64,000 nt of DNA from Variovorax sp. PAMC28562 (GCF_014303735.1 NZ_CP060296.1:4113501-4177500); one strand, 5' to 3'. Shown: positions 43,649-54,347, numbered from the stretch's first letter. Translations and numbers: made by a program. The notes: a model not told the origin generated them from the letters alone.

Positions 43649-44524
43649 TCAGATTCCTGCCGAGCGCACGAAAGCCTCGATCGGCGCCAGATGCGAATCC
43701 ACATTCAGCGCCGGCGCATGGCCGCAACCGGGCACCTCGATCACTTGCAATCGCCCGGCGGCGCCCGGCCCACGACCGCGCATTTCGTCTATGACCTCCG
43801 GCCGCACCAAGTCGGAATCGACACCGCGCAGCAGCAGCACCGGCGCCTCGATGGCGTCCCAATGCGGCCAGATGAGGTAGTCGTTCTCATGCGCTGTGAA
43901 CTGCCGCACCATCGACGGGTCGTAGTGCGGCGTCACTCGGCCGTCGGGCAGGCGGCGCGTCGAAGTCTCGGTCAGGCGCAGCCACTGCGCATCGCTGAGC
44001 CATCCATAGAGTTTGTAGACGGTGCGAAAAAACGCTTCGAGTTCGGCGACGGTGTCGAAGGCTGGCGGGTCGCCGGCATAGGAGCGAATGCGGTCGATGG
44101 CCGACTGCGCAAGCCGTGGGGCGTTGTCGTTCAGCGTCAGGCTGGCAATGCGCTGCTTCATGCGCGGCACGGTCAGGCCGGATGCGCACACGGTGCCGAT
44201 GGCGCCGCCCATCGAGGTACCGACCCAGTGGATGCGATCGAGCTTCAGCGCATTGCAGAACGCCTCGGCAAGTTGCGCATAGAAAGACAGCTGGTACTCG
44301 TCGTCCGGCACCGGGCTCCACTGGCTCAGGCCACGGCCGATGGTGTCGGGACACACCACCCTGAAACCCTTGCCAGCGAAGTGCGTCGCGAGCTCGTCCA
44401 TGTCGCGGCCGGTGCGCGCAAGACCATGCCATGCGACCACGACCGGCGCGTCTTGCGAACCCCAATCCATCCAGTGGATTTCGCGGTCCAGAATATTGAT
44501 GTAGCAAGAAGACGGCACGGTCAT
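43649..44524 (-). CDS. alpha/beta hydrolase coupled to liv transporter
   Basis: A 291-aa alpha/beta hydrolase. The nucleophile elbow is GTSMGG, the oxyanion region is WHGLARTGRDM, and the catalytic His is in GCGHAPAL. Its ATG overlaps the livM stop in an ATGA, so it is the last gene of the liv operon. It may act on an ester or amide form of the compound the transporter imports; this is inference from context. No signal peptide, so cytoplasmic. Confidence 0.88.
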   Translation of the reverse strand: MTVPSSCYINILDREIHWMDWGSQDAPVVVAWHGLARTGRDMDELATHFAGKGFRVVCPDTIGRGLSQWSPVPDDEYQLSFYAQLAEAFCNALKLDRIHWVGTSMGGAIGTVCASGLTVPRMKQRIASLTLNDNAPRLAQSAIDRIRSYAGDPPAFDTVAELEAFFRTVYKLYGWLSDAQWLRLTETSTRRLPDGRVTPHYDPSMVRQFTAHENDYLIWPHWDAIEAPVLLLRGVDSDLVRPEVIDEMRGRGPGAAGRLQVIEVPGCGHAPALNVDSHLAPIEAFVRSAGI

Positions 44525-45597
44525 CGCAAGGCCCTGGCGCGCAGACGGCCGACGATGCCGGTCGGAAAGTAATACACCGACAACACGAACAGCACGCCCA
44601 GCCACAGCAGCCAGCGGTCAGGCGACAGCAACGCGGACAACCACGGCAAGCCGCTCGCCGCATCGCTGCCGAGCTTGAGCAAGTCCTGCAGATAGCTCTG
44701 TGCCACGACGAACAACGCCGCACCGATCACCGCCCCGTAGATGCTGCCCATACCGCCGATGACGACGATCAAAAGCACGTCGACCATGATCTCGAAACTG
44801 AGCGAAGTATCTGGTCCGTTGTAGCGCAGCCAGATCGCCAGCATCGCGCCCGCGAGCGTCGCGAACAGGGCCGACAGCACGGCAGCAGCAGTGCGATAGA
44901 GCACCACGCGATAGCCGATGGCTTCGGCCCGAAATTCGTTCTCGCGGATCGCTTGCAGCACACGGCCGAAGGGTGAGTTGACGATGCGCAGCAACGCCAG
45001 CACCAGCACGACGGCGACGACGAACAGCAGGTAGTAGCAGAGCAAGCGGCCGTCGAGCGAGACGCCCATGAACGGCTCGTCGGCGAACTCGAAGCTCGGC
45101 GAAATCAACTCGGGCAGCTTGAAGGTGAGGCCGTCTTCACCACCTGTGAAGTCCGACAACTGCGAGGCCAGCGTCTGAAACGCCGAGGCCACCGCGAGCG
45201 TGATCATGGCGAAGAAGATCGCCCGGACGCGCAGCGAGAACAAGCCGACGGCCAGTGCGAGCACCAGCGACACCGCGAGCGAAGCGCCGAGCCCGACCGC
45301 TACTGCGCCCCAGTTGGCACCGAGCCGCGTCGCCGCGATCGAGATGCCATACGCCCCGATGCCGAAGAACATCGTGTGCGCGAAGCTAACGATGCCGGTG
45401 TAGCCCAGCAGCAGATCGAAGCTCGCCACCAGCACGATGAACACCAGCACCTTGGCCGCCACGCTCAGCGCCTTGACACCGGGGAAGATGAAGGGCGCGA
45501 AGGCCAGGCCGAGCAACAGCGCAACCAGCAGCACCGCCAGCACGCGACTGCGTGGCATGTCGTTGGAGAGAAGGCGTTTCAACATTGCCGGCCTCAT
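44521..45597 (-). CDS. livM: branched-chain-amino-acid-type ABC permease LivM
   Basis: A 358-aa inner-membrane permease with about nine to ten helices and the LivM signature (GYTGIVSFAHTMFFGIGAYG). It pairs with LivH. The ATG at 45597 overlaps the livH stop; ATG 45585 is a possible alternative. Substrate may be branched-chain or aromatic amino acids, or another compound handled by this broad family. Confidence 0.93.
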   Translation of the reverse strand: MRPAMLKRLLSNDMPRSRVLAVLLVALLLGLAFAPFIFPGVKALSVAAKVLVFIVLVASFDLLLGYTGIVSFAHTMFFGIGAYGISIAATRLGANWGAVAVGLGASLAVSLVLALAVGLFSLRVRAIFFAMITLAVASAFQTLASQLSDFTGGEDGLTFKLPELISPSFEFADEPFMGVSLDGRLLCYYLLFVVAVVLVLALLRIVNSPFGRVLQAIRENEFRAEAIGYRVVLYRTAAAVLSALFATLAGAMLAIWLRYNGPDTSLSFEIMVDVLLIVVIGGMGSIYGAVIGAALFVVAQSYLQDLLKLGSDAASGLPWLSALLSPDRWLLWLGVLFVLSVYYFPTGIVGRLRARALR

Positions 45598-46580
45598 CGA
45601 TTCGCCACCGGATAGACGCCCTGCGGCCGCCACAGCAACACGCCGACCATCAGCAGGATGTTGGAGAACAGCGCCACCTTCGGCGCCAGAAATCCGCTGT
45701 AGTTGGCCATCAGCCCGACCATCAACGCACCGATGAGCGCACCACCGGTCGAGCCCAGCCCGCCGATGATGATCACGATGAAGATGAGCACGTTGACCTG
45801 CGCGCCGATCTGCGGCACCACGCTCTGCTGGAACATGCCCCACATCACGCCGCCCAGTCCAGCCAGCGCGCTGCCGACCACGAACACGCCAATGAAGAGG
45901 CGCCGGATCCGGTAGCCCAGCGATTCGACCATCTCGCGGTCTTGCACGCCGGCGCGGATCAAGAGGCCGATCTTCGTGCGCGACAGCGTCCACGCCAGCG
46001 CGAGGAAAACGACCAGACCGATCGCAACCGCCAGCAGCCGGTATTTTTCGATCGAAGCGCCGAGCCAGAACACCGTGCCCTGCAACGCCGCGGGTGGCAG
46101 CAGCGGAATCTGCTGCGGCCCCCACACCACCTTGATCAGCTCTTCGCCGATGATCATGCCGCCCATGGTGATGAGGATCTGCTTCAGGTGCTGGCCGTAC
46201 ACCGGCCGCACGATGAAGCGCTCGAACACCACGCCCAGCGCGCCGGCCGCGAGCATCGCGAGCAGCAGCGCCGGCAGCAGCGCGACGAGATTGCGGCCGA
46301 GCGAGTCGACACTGGTCCAGTCCTGCATGCCGCCGAGTACCGTCGTTGCGACATAGGCACCGAGCGCGATGAACACGCCGTGACCGAAGTTGAGCACGTC
46401 CATCAGTCCGAACACCAGCGTGAGCCCCGACGCGATGATGAAGATGATCATCCCCATCGCCAGGCCAGCGATGGTGAGCGTGAGCCAGGTCGATGCAGTA
46501 CCGACCAGCGGCAAGGCGAGGAGCGCCAGCACTGGCACGAGCAGCAACGGCTTCCAGTCGAAGTCGAGATTGAACTTCAC
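45594..46580 (-). CDS. livH: branched-chain-amino-acid-type ABC permease LivH
   Basis: A 328-aa membrane permease with the LivH pattern FGLMDVLNFGHGVFIALGAY and GGLGSTGGALIGALMVG. It has 4-bp ATGA overlaps with livF upstream and livM downstream. Confidence 0.93.
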   Translation of the reverse strand: MKFNLDFDWKPLLLVPVLALLALPLVGTASTWLTLTIAGLAMGMIIFIIASGLTLVFGLMDVLNFGHGVFIALGAYVATTVLGGMQDWTSVDSLGRNLVALLPALLLAMLAAGALGVVFERFIVRPVYGQHLKQILITMGGMIIGEELIKVVWGPQQIPLLPPAALQGTVFWLGASIEKYRLLAVAIGLVVFLALAWTLSRTKIGLLIRAGVQDREMVESLGYRIRRLFIGVFVVGSALAGLGGVMWGMFQQSVVPQIGAQVNVLIFIVIIIGGLGSTGGALIGALMVGLMANYSGFLAPKVALFSNILLMVGVLLWRPQGVYPVANR

Positions 46581-47314
46581 AGCGCCAATCCCAGCAGCGA
46601 CTGCTGCAAAGCAGTGTCTGCAGAGAACTCGGCCATTGATCCGGCGTGCACCACACGGCCGTCGTCCATCACCGCCACGCTGTCGCCCAGGCGCTGCGCG
46701 AAGTGGATGTTCTGCTCGACCAGCAGCACCGTCACGCCGCTCGCCTTGAGCTGTGCAAAGGCGTCGATCATGTTGTTGACGATGGCCGGCGCAAGCCCCT
46801 TGCTCGGCTCGTCGACGATGAGCAGTTCACGCGGCTCGACGATGGCGCGCGACACCGCGAGCATCTGCTTTTGGCCGCCCGACAGCTTGCCGGCGGGGTG
46901 ATTCCAGAACTTCTCGACCGCTGGGAACAGCTTGAAGATCCATTCGAGCCGGACCGTGTCGATGTCCGATGCGCGCTTTGCGCTGCGTGCCGCGAGCACC
47001 ATGTTTTCTTTCACCGTCAGGTCCGAGAAGATGCCCATCGTTTCAGGAACGTAGGCGATGCCGAGCTCGGCGATTTGAGGTGTCGACAGGTGCGTGATGT
47101 CTTGACCATCGCCCTGCCCCGCGCCAAAGCGCACCGTACCTTGCGAGGCCTGCCACAGTCCCATGATGGTTCGCAGCGTCGTCGTCTTGCCCGCCCCATT
47201 GCGGCCGAGCAGCATCGTGAGCTGGCCGCGCGGCACCACGAGGTCGACGCCGTGGAGGATGTGGTACGCGCCGATATGCGTGTGCACGCCCTTCAGTTCG
47301 AGCAGATTGGTCAT
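46577..47314 (-). CDS. livF: ABC transporter ATPase LivF
   Basis: A 245-aa ATPase with Walker A GRNGAGKTT, signature KLSGGQKQM and Walker B LLIVDEPS. The second of the two ATPases of the Liv system. ATGA overlaps on both sides. Confidence 0.95.
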   Translation of the reverse strand: MTNLLELKGVHTHIGAYHILHGVDLVVPRGQLTMLLGRNGAGKTTTLRTIMGLWQASQGTVRFGAGQGDGQDITHLSTPQIAELGIAYVPETMGIFSDLTVKENMVLAARSAKRASDIDTVRLEWIFKLFPAVEKFWNHPAGKLSGGQKQMLAVSRAIVEPRELLIVDEPSKGLAPAIVNNMIDAFAQLKASGVTVLLVEQNIHFAQRLGDSVAVMDDGRVVHAGSMAEFSADTALQQSLLGLAL

Positions 47315-48093
47315 GCGGCCTCTTTCACGGCGGCCGAACTTGCAGCAACACCAAGGTACGCCTCCTGCACGATCGGCGATGCGATCACTTCAGCCGGCTC
47401 TCCATCCGCCACCAGCGTGCCGTTGTGCAGCACGATGATGCGGTCGGCCAGCTCGCGCACCACGTCCATCTTGTGCTCGACCAGCAGGATCGTCTTGCGC
47501 TTGTCCTGCTTGAGCTTGCGGATCAAATCCAGGATGACCGGCGCTTCGGCCGCGTTCATGCCGGCAGTGGGTTCGTCGAACATGAAGACCTTGGGTTCGA
47601 GTGCCATCAGCAACGCGACTTCGAGCTTGCGCTGGTCGCCGTGCGGCAGGCTGGACACCGCCGCATGCTCCTTGCACTTGAGCGCCACGTCGGCCAGGAT
47701 CTGGTCGGCGCGATCGGTCAGATCTTTGTGATCGCTCCAGATGCTCCACAGGTTGAAGCCGCGCCGATGCGCGCCTTCGCGAGCAGCCTGCACCGCGAGC
47801 CGGACGTTTTCGAGCACGCTCAGATGGGGAAACAGATTGGTCAACTGAAACGCCCTGCCAAGGCCGGCACGCGTGCGCTCCGAAGGCGACAGGCCGGAGA
47901 GCGCTCGGCCATCGAGCGAGACCGTGCCGGCGCTCGCTTTGAGCTGCCCGGAGATCAGGTTGAAGTAGGTCGTCTTGCCCGCACCGTTGGGGCCGACGAT
48001 GGCAGTCAACGTACCCGGCGCAAAGGCGCAGGACACAGCGTTGACAGCCACGTGACCGCCGAAGCGGATGGTCAGATTTTTCGTTTCGAGCAA
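47311..48093 (-). CDS. livG: ABC transporter ATPase LivG
   Basis: A 260-aa ATPase with Walker A GPNGAGKTT and Walker B VFMFDEPTAG. The signature region reads SSLPHGDQRKLE, the LivG form of the LSGGQ motif. The C-terminal BCA_ABC_TP_C extension (VQEAYLG) identifies LivG. It starts 8 bp after the binding-protein gene. Confidence 0.95.
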   Translation of the reverse strand: MLETKNLTIRFGGHVAVNAVSCAFAPGTLTAIVGPNGAGKTTYFNLISGQLKASAGTVSLDGRALSGLSPSERTRAGLGRAFQLTNLFPHLSVLENVRLAVQAAREGAHRRGFNLWSIWSDHKDLTDRADQILADVALKCKEHAAVSSLPHGDQRKLEVALLMALEPKVFMFDEPTAGMNAAEAPVILDLIRKLKQDKRKTILLVEHKMDVVRELADRIIVLHNGTLVADGEPAEVIASPIVQEAYLGVAASSAAVKEAA

Positions 48094-48101
48094 GAGCCGA
48101 C

Positions 48102-49310
48102 TCAGCGCTTGTTCTTGATGGGGATGTTCATCTCTTCAGGCTTGATCTCGTGCACCAGCTCCGGCACGCCCCAGGCAAACGCCGGGTCGACCTTGATCTT
48201 GAACTGGTACATCGACTGCATCGCCTGATGGTCTTCCTTGCGGAAAGTCATCGTGCCCTTGGGCGTCTCGAAGCTCATGCCTTCCATGGTGCTGATGAGC
48301 TTGTTGGTGCCGGTGTCGCCGCCCGTCTTCTTCAGCGCGGTGACGATGGCCGTGGCCGCCGCGAAGCCGCCGGCTGTGAAGAAGTCAGGCGGCGCCTTGT
48401 ACTTCTTGTAGTGGTTGGCGACCAGCCATTCGTTGGTCGCGTTCTTCGGGATGCCGAAGTAGTAGTAGATCGAGCCTTCCATGCCCGGGAACGGCTTGTA
48501 GTTGACCAGCGCCGGCAGGATGTTGCCGCCGCCCGCGATCTCGATGCCGGCGCTCTTCAAGCCCAAGTCCGACACCTTGAACGAATTGGCCGCGCCGGCC
48601 CACACGATGTAGACCACCTTGCGGCCCGACACGCCCTTGAATTTTTCAAGCACGCGTTGCGCAGCTGCGGTGAAGTCGGTGGTCGCTGGTGGCAGGTATT
48701 CCTCGCCCACGATCTTGGCCTTCTTGATGGCTTCCTTGAAGGCGGTCTGGCCATCGCGCCCGAACGCGTTGTCTTGCGCCATCAGCACGATCGACGTGCC
48801 TTCCTTGTCTTGCGCGACCGCGTTGCTGATGGCGTCTTGCGAGCTGTTGCGCGCAGTGCGGAAGATGTACTTGTTCCACTTGTCGCCGGTGATCGAATCG
48901 GCCACAGCGGGCTCGACAACCAGGATCTTTTTGTATTCCTCTGCGACAGGCAGCATCGCCAGCGCAGCGCCCGACGACGAGGTGCCGACGGCGAGGTCGG
49001 CCTTGTCGTCGCTGTATGCCGTGGCGAGCAAAGACTTGGCGACGTCGGGCTTGCCCTGGTCGTCTTTTTCCATCACGACCAGCTTGCGGCCGTTGACCAT
49101 CATCGTGCCGCCGGTCGCGTATTCGAGGCCCAGGTTGAAGCCGATCGCGGTCTGCTTGCCATAGGCTTCGAGCGGACCGGTGTTGCTGTAGATGTGGGCA
49201 ATGCGGATGTCCTTGCCGGATTGCGCGAAGGCCGGGGTGTGACCCAGCATGGCGAGCGTGCCGATGGCGCCAAAGGCGGCCGCGAGCGCGACGGTGTTGC
49301 GACGATTCAT
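48102..49310 (-). CDS. periplasmic binding protein of the Liv-type ABC transporter
   Basis: A 402-aa type I periplasmic binding protein with a 29-residue Sec signal peptide (cleavage after AFA). The mature part begins DIRIAHIYSNTGPLEAYG, usual for the Leu/Ile/Val-binding family; many relatives bind aromatic or other carboxylates. ATG 49310 has GGAGAC upstream. A sigma-54 promoter lies 32-47 bp upstream, so the operon is probably induced by the activator at 49519-51078. Confidence 0.92.
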   Translation of the reverse strand: MNRRNTVALAAAFGAIGTLAMLGHTPAFAQSGKDIRIAHIYSNTGPLEAYGKQTAIGFNLGLEYATGGTMMVNGRKLVVMEKDDQGKPDVAKSLLATAYSDDKADLAVGTSSSGAALAMLPVAEEYKKILVVEPAVADSITGDKWNKYIFRTARNSSQDAISNAVAQDKEGTSIVLMAQDNAFGRDGQTAFKEAIKKAKIVGEEYLPPATTDFTAAAQRVLEKFKGVSGRKVVYIVWAGAANSFKVSDLGLKSAGIEIAGGGNILPALVNYKPFPGMEGSIYYYFGIPKNATNEWLVANHYKKYKAPPDFFTAGGFAAATAIVTALKKTGGDTGTNKLISTMEGMSFETPKGTMTFRKEDHQAMQSMYQFKIKVDPAFAWGVPELVHEIKPEEMNIPIKNKR

Positions 49311-49341
49311 CTTTTGTCTCCGTGGAATGATGACTGAATAT

Positions 49342-49357
49342 TGCACAGTTCATGCCA
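49342..49357 (-). promoter_or_regulatory. sigma-54 (-24/-12) promoter for the liv operon
   Basis: On the minus strand TGGCATGAACTGTGCA has the GG-N10-GC spacing of RpoN promoters and matches most of the consensus TGGCAC-N5-TTGCA. Transcription would begin near 49331, about 21 nt before the binding-protein ATG. Confidence 0.68.
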
Positions 49358-49435
49358 GCTAGGAAACGCATGTTTACACGGGGCGTTCATTTGCAAAGTG
49401 CGACTTTCGTGCGATGCACAGACAGCCGTTTTGCC

Positions 49436-49448
49436 TGTATTTCATACA
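49436..49448. promoter_or_regulatory. candidate activator site for the sigma-54 regulator
   Basis: TGTAT-TTC-ATACA is a perfect short inverted repeat about 85-100 bp upstream of the sigma-54 promoter, a normal distance for an enhancer. A second inverted repeat CCTGA-N7-TCAGG is at 49453-49469. Which one is bound is unknown. Confidence 0.35.
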
Positions 49449-49518
49449 ACTGCCTGATCTGTGGTCAGGGTTTTCCAGCAGCTTCCTTCCCGCAGTGCCT
49501 GTTCGGCCTGTGGGGCAA

Positions 49519-51078
<1,560 letters not shown>

Positions 51079-51154
51079 TGCGGGATCGTAGCGAGACAGT
51101 GGCTGCGCTACGCCTGAAGTTCATGCGGGCATCAAAAGCAGAACATCGAATGAT

Positions 51155-51182
51155 TTGACCAATCGAACGATTCAACTAAATT
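51155..51182 (+). promoter_or_regulatory. promoter with internal palindrome for the toxin-antitoxin pair
   Basis: TTGACC (51155-51160) and TAAATT (51177-51182) are 16 bp apart. The spacer contains AATCGAACGATT (51161-51172), a perfect 5-bp inverted repeat with a 2-nt centre, a plausible antitoxin operator for autoregulation. Confidence 0.5.
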
Positions 51183-51213
51183 GTCCTATTCGACGTCACG
51201 CTGAGAGCGCCCT

Positions 51214-51465
51214 ATGCAAACCTTTACCGCCAACGAAGCCAAGACCCGATTCGGGGAATTCCTCGATCGCGCGCAGCGTGCGCCTGTGGGTGTGCTCAAA
51301 CATGACCGCATGGTGGGCGTGATGGTCAGCGTGCAGGATTTCGAGGCCATGCGAGCGTTTTATGCCGACCGCCTGCTGCGCACAATGGACGAAGCCGCCG
51401 TAGCGGCGGAGCGCGCGGGGCTGACGCCAGAAACGCTGGCGAAACTGCTGGCCGACAAGAGCTAA
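51214..51465 (+). CDS. Phd/YefM-type antitoxin
   Basis: An 83-aa antitoxin. The N-terminal MQTFTANEAKTRFGEFLDRA and VLKHDRMVGVMVS follow the Phd/YefM DNA-binding fold, and the C-terminal helical tail would wrap the toxin. It is 5 bp upstream of a PIN-domain gene, so the two form a type II toxin-antitoxin operon. Confidence 0.88.
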   Translation: MQTFTANEAKTRFGEFLDRAQRAPVGVLKHDRMVGVMVSVQDFEAMRAFYADRLLRTMDEAAVAAERAGLTPETLAKLLADKS

Positions 51466-51470
51466 CCGGC

Positions 51471-51938
51471 GTGCGAACGCCGGGCATTCGCGTTGTCATC
51501 GACACCAATGTCTGGATCAGTGGCCTGACCAGTTTGGCGGGCGCCCCTGCTCAAATCACTCGCAAGGTCATCCGCCACTGTCAGCCGGTGTTTTCAGAAG
51601 CAACTTTCGACGAACTCAAAGACCGCCTGTGGCGACCGAAGTTCGATCGCTACATTTCGATGGACCAGCGCCACGCCTTGCTGGCCGATCTGGACGCGGT
51701 GGCGCACTGGGTAAAAGTCAAGCCCGAGATCGCCGCAGAGGCCTTATGTCGCGATGTCGACGACGACAAGTTTCTTCACGCAGCACTGGCTGCCCAGCCT
51801 GCTTGGCTGGTGACCGGCGACAAAGACCTGCTGGTACTGGCGCAAGACATGGCACCCGCTAATGTCACCATCGTTTCTCCGGCGGATGCGCTGGCCAGCA
51901 GCCTGCTACGGGCAAGCGCGCCTTTTGCACATAGATAA
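51471..51938 (+). CDS. PIN-domain toxin
   Basis: A 155-aa putative RNase toxin. The metal-binding acidic residues expected of PIN domains are present: Asp11 (VIDTNVW), Glu48, the Asp98-Asp99 cluster and Asp117 (TGDKDLL). It starts at GTG 51471. PIN toxins usually cleave tRNA or rRNA; the target here is unknown. The stop codon at 51936-51938 lies in the left edge of the operator for the next gene. Confidence 0.87.
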   Translation: MRTPGIRVVIDTNVWISGLTSLAGAPAQITRKVIRHCQPVFSEATFDELKDRLWRPKFDRYISMDQRHALLADLDAVAHWVKVKPEIAAEALCRDVDDDKFLHAALAAQPAWLVTGDKDLLVLAQDMAPANVTIVSPADALASSLLRASAPFAHR

Positions 51939-51956
51939 ATCAATCGATTGATCTAT
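51935..51956. promoter_or_regulatory. operator palindrome before the tetR/RND operon
   Basis: The core ATCAATCGATTGAT (51939-51952) is a perfect 14-bp palindrome. With one mismatch pair it extends to 22 bp. It ends 20 bp before the TetR ATG and starts inside the toxin stop codon, so it is the probable autoregulatory site of the regulator. Confidence 0.68.
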
Positions 51957-51975
51957 ATGTTAAAACCCGGCGTTC

Positions 51976-52755
51976 ATGAGCGCCCCGACCCACCAAGCCC
52001 TTTCCGCCCGCGTCCAGCGCAGTGACGGCGCCGAAGCCCGCGCGCGCATCCTCTACGCGGCCCTCGCGCTCTTCGCTGCCAAAGGGTTCGCCAAGACCTC
52101 GACCCGCGAGATCGCCCTGGCGGCCGGCGCCAACATCGCCGCCATCAGCTACTACTTCGGCGACAAGGCTGGCCTCTATGCGGCCACCTTCACCGAGCCG
52201 ATGGGCGGCAATGCGGGCGACCTGATCGCGCTGATCGACGTGCCGGGCCTATCGATAGAGCAGACATTGCGCATCTTCATGACCGCGTATGTCGAACCAC
52301 TCAAACACGGCGAGACCGTGCGGCAGTGCATGCGACTGCACCTGCGCGAAATGATCGAACCGACCACGCAGTGGCCGACCGAGTTCGACCGCGACATCAA
52401 GGGACCGCACGACGCGTTGGTACGCGTGCTGGGCCGTCATCTGCAGCTCACGCAGCCAGACGACGACGTACACCGGCTCGCGCTGGCGGTGAGCGGCCTC
52501 GCGATGCAGCTCTTCGTGATGCAGGACATCATCGATGCGCTTGCACCCTCGCTGCTCGACACGCCGCAACACATCGACACATGGTCCGACAGGCTGGTCA
52601 CTTTCGCCATCGCGATGGTCGACGCCGAGACGCAGCGACGCACGGATGCGCGTCGTGCCGAATCTCTTGCGCACCCTCCCGCGCAAGCACCTTCCCATTT
52701 GAAAAAGCGGGCGCCATCCAAGCGCATCGCGCTCAAACCACAGCCTGCCCGATGA
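51976..52755 (+). CDS. TetR-family regulator, CerR/CecR type
   Basis: A 259-aa repressor with an N-terminal TetR HTH (REIALAAGANIAAISYYFGDK, about residues 48-68, in which GANIAAISYYFGDK is typical of the CerR/YbiH branch) and a CerR-type C-terminal ligand domain, followed by a basic tail. It heads the operon tetR-OMF-MFP-RND: its stop overlaps the OMF start in an ATGA. It should repress the pump until a ligand binds. Confidence 0.9.
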   Translation: MSAPTHQALSARVQRSDGAEARARILYAALALFAAKGFAKTSTREIALAAGANIAAISYYFGDKAGLYAATFTEPMGGNAGDLIALIDVPGLSIEQTLRIFMTAYVEPLKHGETVRQCMRLHLREMIEPTTQWPTEFDRDIKGPHDALVRVLGRHLQLTQPDDDVHRLALAVSGLAMQLFVMQDIIDALAPSLLDTPQHIDTWSDRLVTFAIAMVDAETQRRTDARRAESLAHPPAQAPSHLKKRAPSKRIALKPQPAR

Positions 52756-54347
52756 GACCGAACACTCGACCCGATACGCCAGGTAGCGCGGCCGCAAGCC
52801 TGCCAATGGGTCTGCCCGCTCTGTCCCTGACTCTGCTGCTGACACTGACAGGCTGCGGCCTCATGCGCCCGCCTGCGCAAGTTGCCGCTCCCACGCCCGC
52901 GCAGTGGAATGCGCCCATGCCGCACGGCGGGTCGACCATCGCCCTCGCCGACTGGTGGCGCCAACTCGACGATCCGCTGCTGGTCGAGCTGATCGAAGCC
53001 GCCGAGGCCGCCAGCCCCAACCTCGCGAGTGCGGCAGCACGCGTGGCAGAGGCGCGGTCGACGCGCATCGCAGCCGGTGCCGTGTTGCTGCCGAGCCTGG
53101 ACGGCAGCCTGACCGGCACGCGAAGCAACAGCGCATTCGGCAGCAGCGGTGTCGGCACGACCGGCGCCGCTGGCAGCACGGCGACCACCGGGACGACGGG
53201 CGCGGCGACCAGCTCCGCGCCCAGCGCTTCCGGTGCGAGCCCCGCAATCACCACGCTGCAAGCGAGCCTGCAGTCGCGTTGGGAGGTCGACCTGTTCGGC
53301 CGCCTGCGTGCCGACCGTGACGCCGCGGTGCAGCGCGACGAAAGCGCGACGGCCAAATGGCACGACGCGCGCGTATCGGTCGCAGCCGAGACGGCCAACG
53401 CGTACTTCGCAGAGCGCAGCTGCCGGCTGCAGTTGACCGTCGCTGAAAACGACGCGCGCTCGCGCAGCGAGACGGCGCGGCTCACCGACCTGTCGGCGCG
53501 CGCAGGCTTCACTGCGCCGGCCGATGCGGCACTGGCCCGCGCCAGCGCGTCCGACAGCTCGGCGCGGCTCACGCAGCAACGTGCGACGTGCGCCGTGCAA
53601 CGCAAGGCGCTGGTAGCGCTTAGCGGCATCGACGAGCGCGCGCTCGAGCCGCGTCTGGCCGCAGCGCCGGTACGACTCGCGCTGCCCGCGATCCAGCCGG
53701 TCTTGAGCGTGCCAGCCGAGGCATTGGCACAGCGGCCCGACGTGTATGCGTCGGAGCTGGCCGTCGCAGCGGCAAGTGCGGATGTCGGTTCGGCCGAGGC
53801 CGAGCGTTATCCCAAACTCACGCTGTCGGGCTCGATCGGCCGCGTGCGCTACGCCACGTCGGGCTTCAGCGAAGCCTTGAACACCTGGACCTTGGGCCCT
53901 GCCACGCTCACCGTTCCACTGCTGGACGGCGGCGCACGCGTGGCCAATGCCGATGCCACGCGTGCGCGGTATGCCGAGGCGGTCTCGCAATACCGCGCCA
54001 ACGTGCGGACGGCCGTGCGCGAGGTCGAAGAAGCACTGGTCAACCTCGACGCGACCAGCGCGCGCACCAGCGACGCAGACAGCGCGGTGCAGAACTACCA
54101 GGTCTCTTTCAACGCCACGCAGGCGCGTTATGACAGCGGCCTGGCCAGCCTGTTCGAACTCGAAGACGCGCGCCGCACGCTGTTCACTGCGCAGACAGCA
54201 CGCGTTTCTCTGCAGCGCGAGCGCACCGAAGCCTGGGTGTCGCTCTATCGCTCGCTGGGCGGTGGCTGGACGCGCGCCTCGACCACCGCACCCAGCGCCG
54301 CATCGGCTCCGGCTCCATCCTCCAATGCCATGGCGGCGTCGTCATGA
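52752..54347 (+). CDS. outer-membrane efflux lipoprotein (NodT/OprM family)
   Basis: A 531-aa TolC-like channel. A long N-terminal lead ends in a lipobox (LTLTGC), followed by two OEP repeats that form the trimeric beta-barrel and alpha-tunnel. A low-complexity Gly/Ser/Thr/Ala insert of about 40 residues (coded near 53120-53230) interrupts the first repeat. It works with the adaptor and pump that follow and might also serve the channel-less pump at 31390. Confidence 0.9.
   Translation: MRPNTRPDTPGSAAASLPMGLPALSLTLLLTLTGCGLMRPPAQVAAPTPAQWNAPMPHGGSTIALADWWRQLDDPLLVELIEAAEAASPNLASAAARVAEARSTRIAAGAVLLPSLDGSLTGTRSNSAFGSSGVGTTGAAGSTATTGTTGAATSSAPSASGASPAITTLQASLQSRWEVDLFGRLRADRDAAVQRDESATAKWHDARVSVAAETANAYFAERSCRLQLTVAENDARSRSETARLTDLSARAGFTAPADAALARASASDSSARLTQQRATCAVQRKALVALSGIDERALEPRLAAAPVRLALPAIQPVLSVPAEALAQRPDVYASELAVAAASADVGSAEAERYPKLTLSGSIGRVRYATSGFSEALNTWTLGPATLTVPLLDGGARVANADATRARYAEAVSQYRANVRTAVREVEEALVNLDATSARTSDADSAVQNYQVSFNATQARYDSGLASLFELEDARRTLFTAQTARVSLQRERTEAWVSLYRSLGGGWTRASTTAPSAASAPAPSSNAMAASS

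Noticed and set aside
49399..49414. Another -24/-12-like stretch (minus strand TCGCACGAAAGTCGCA)
   Set aside because: It lacks the GG at -24, and the site at 49342-49357 is a better match and better placed.
51939..51952. ATCAATCGATTGAT considered as an FNR box
   Set aside because: The half-sites point the wrong way (ATCAA-N4-TTGAT rather than TTGAT-N4-ATCAA), so it is a different palindrome, more likely a TetR-type operator.
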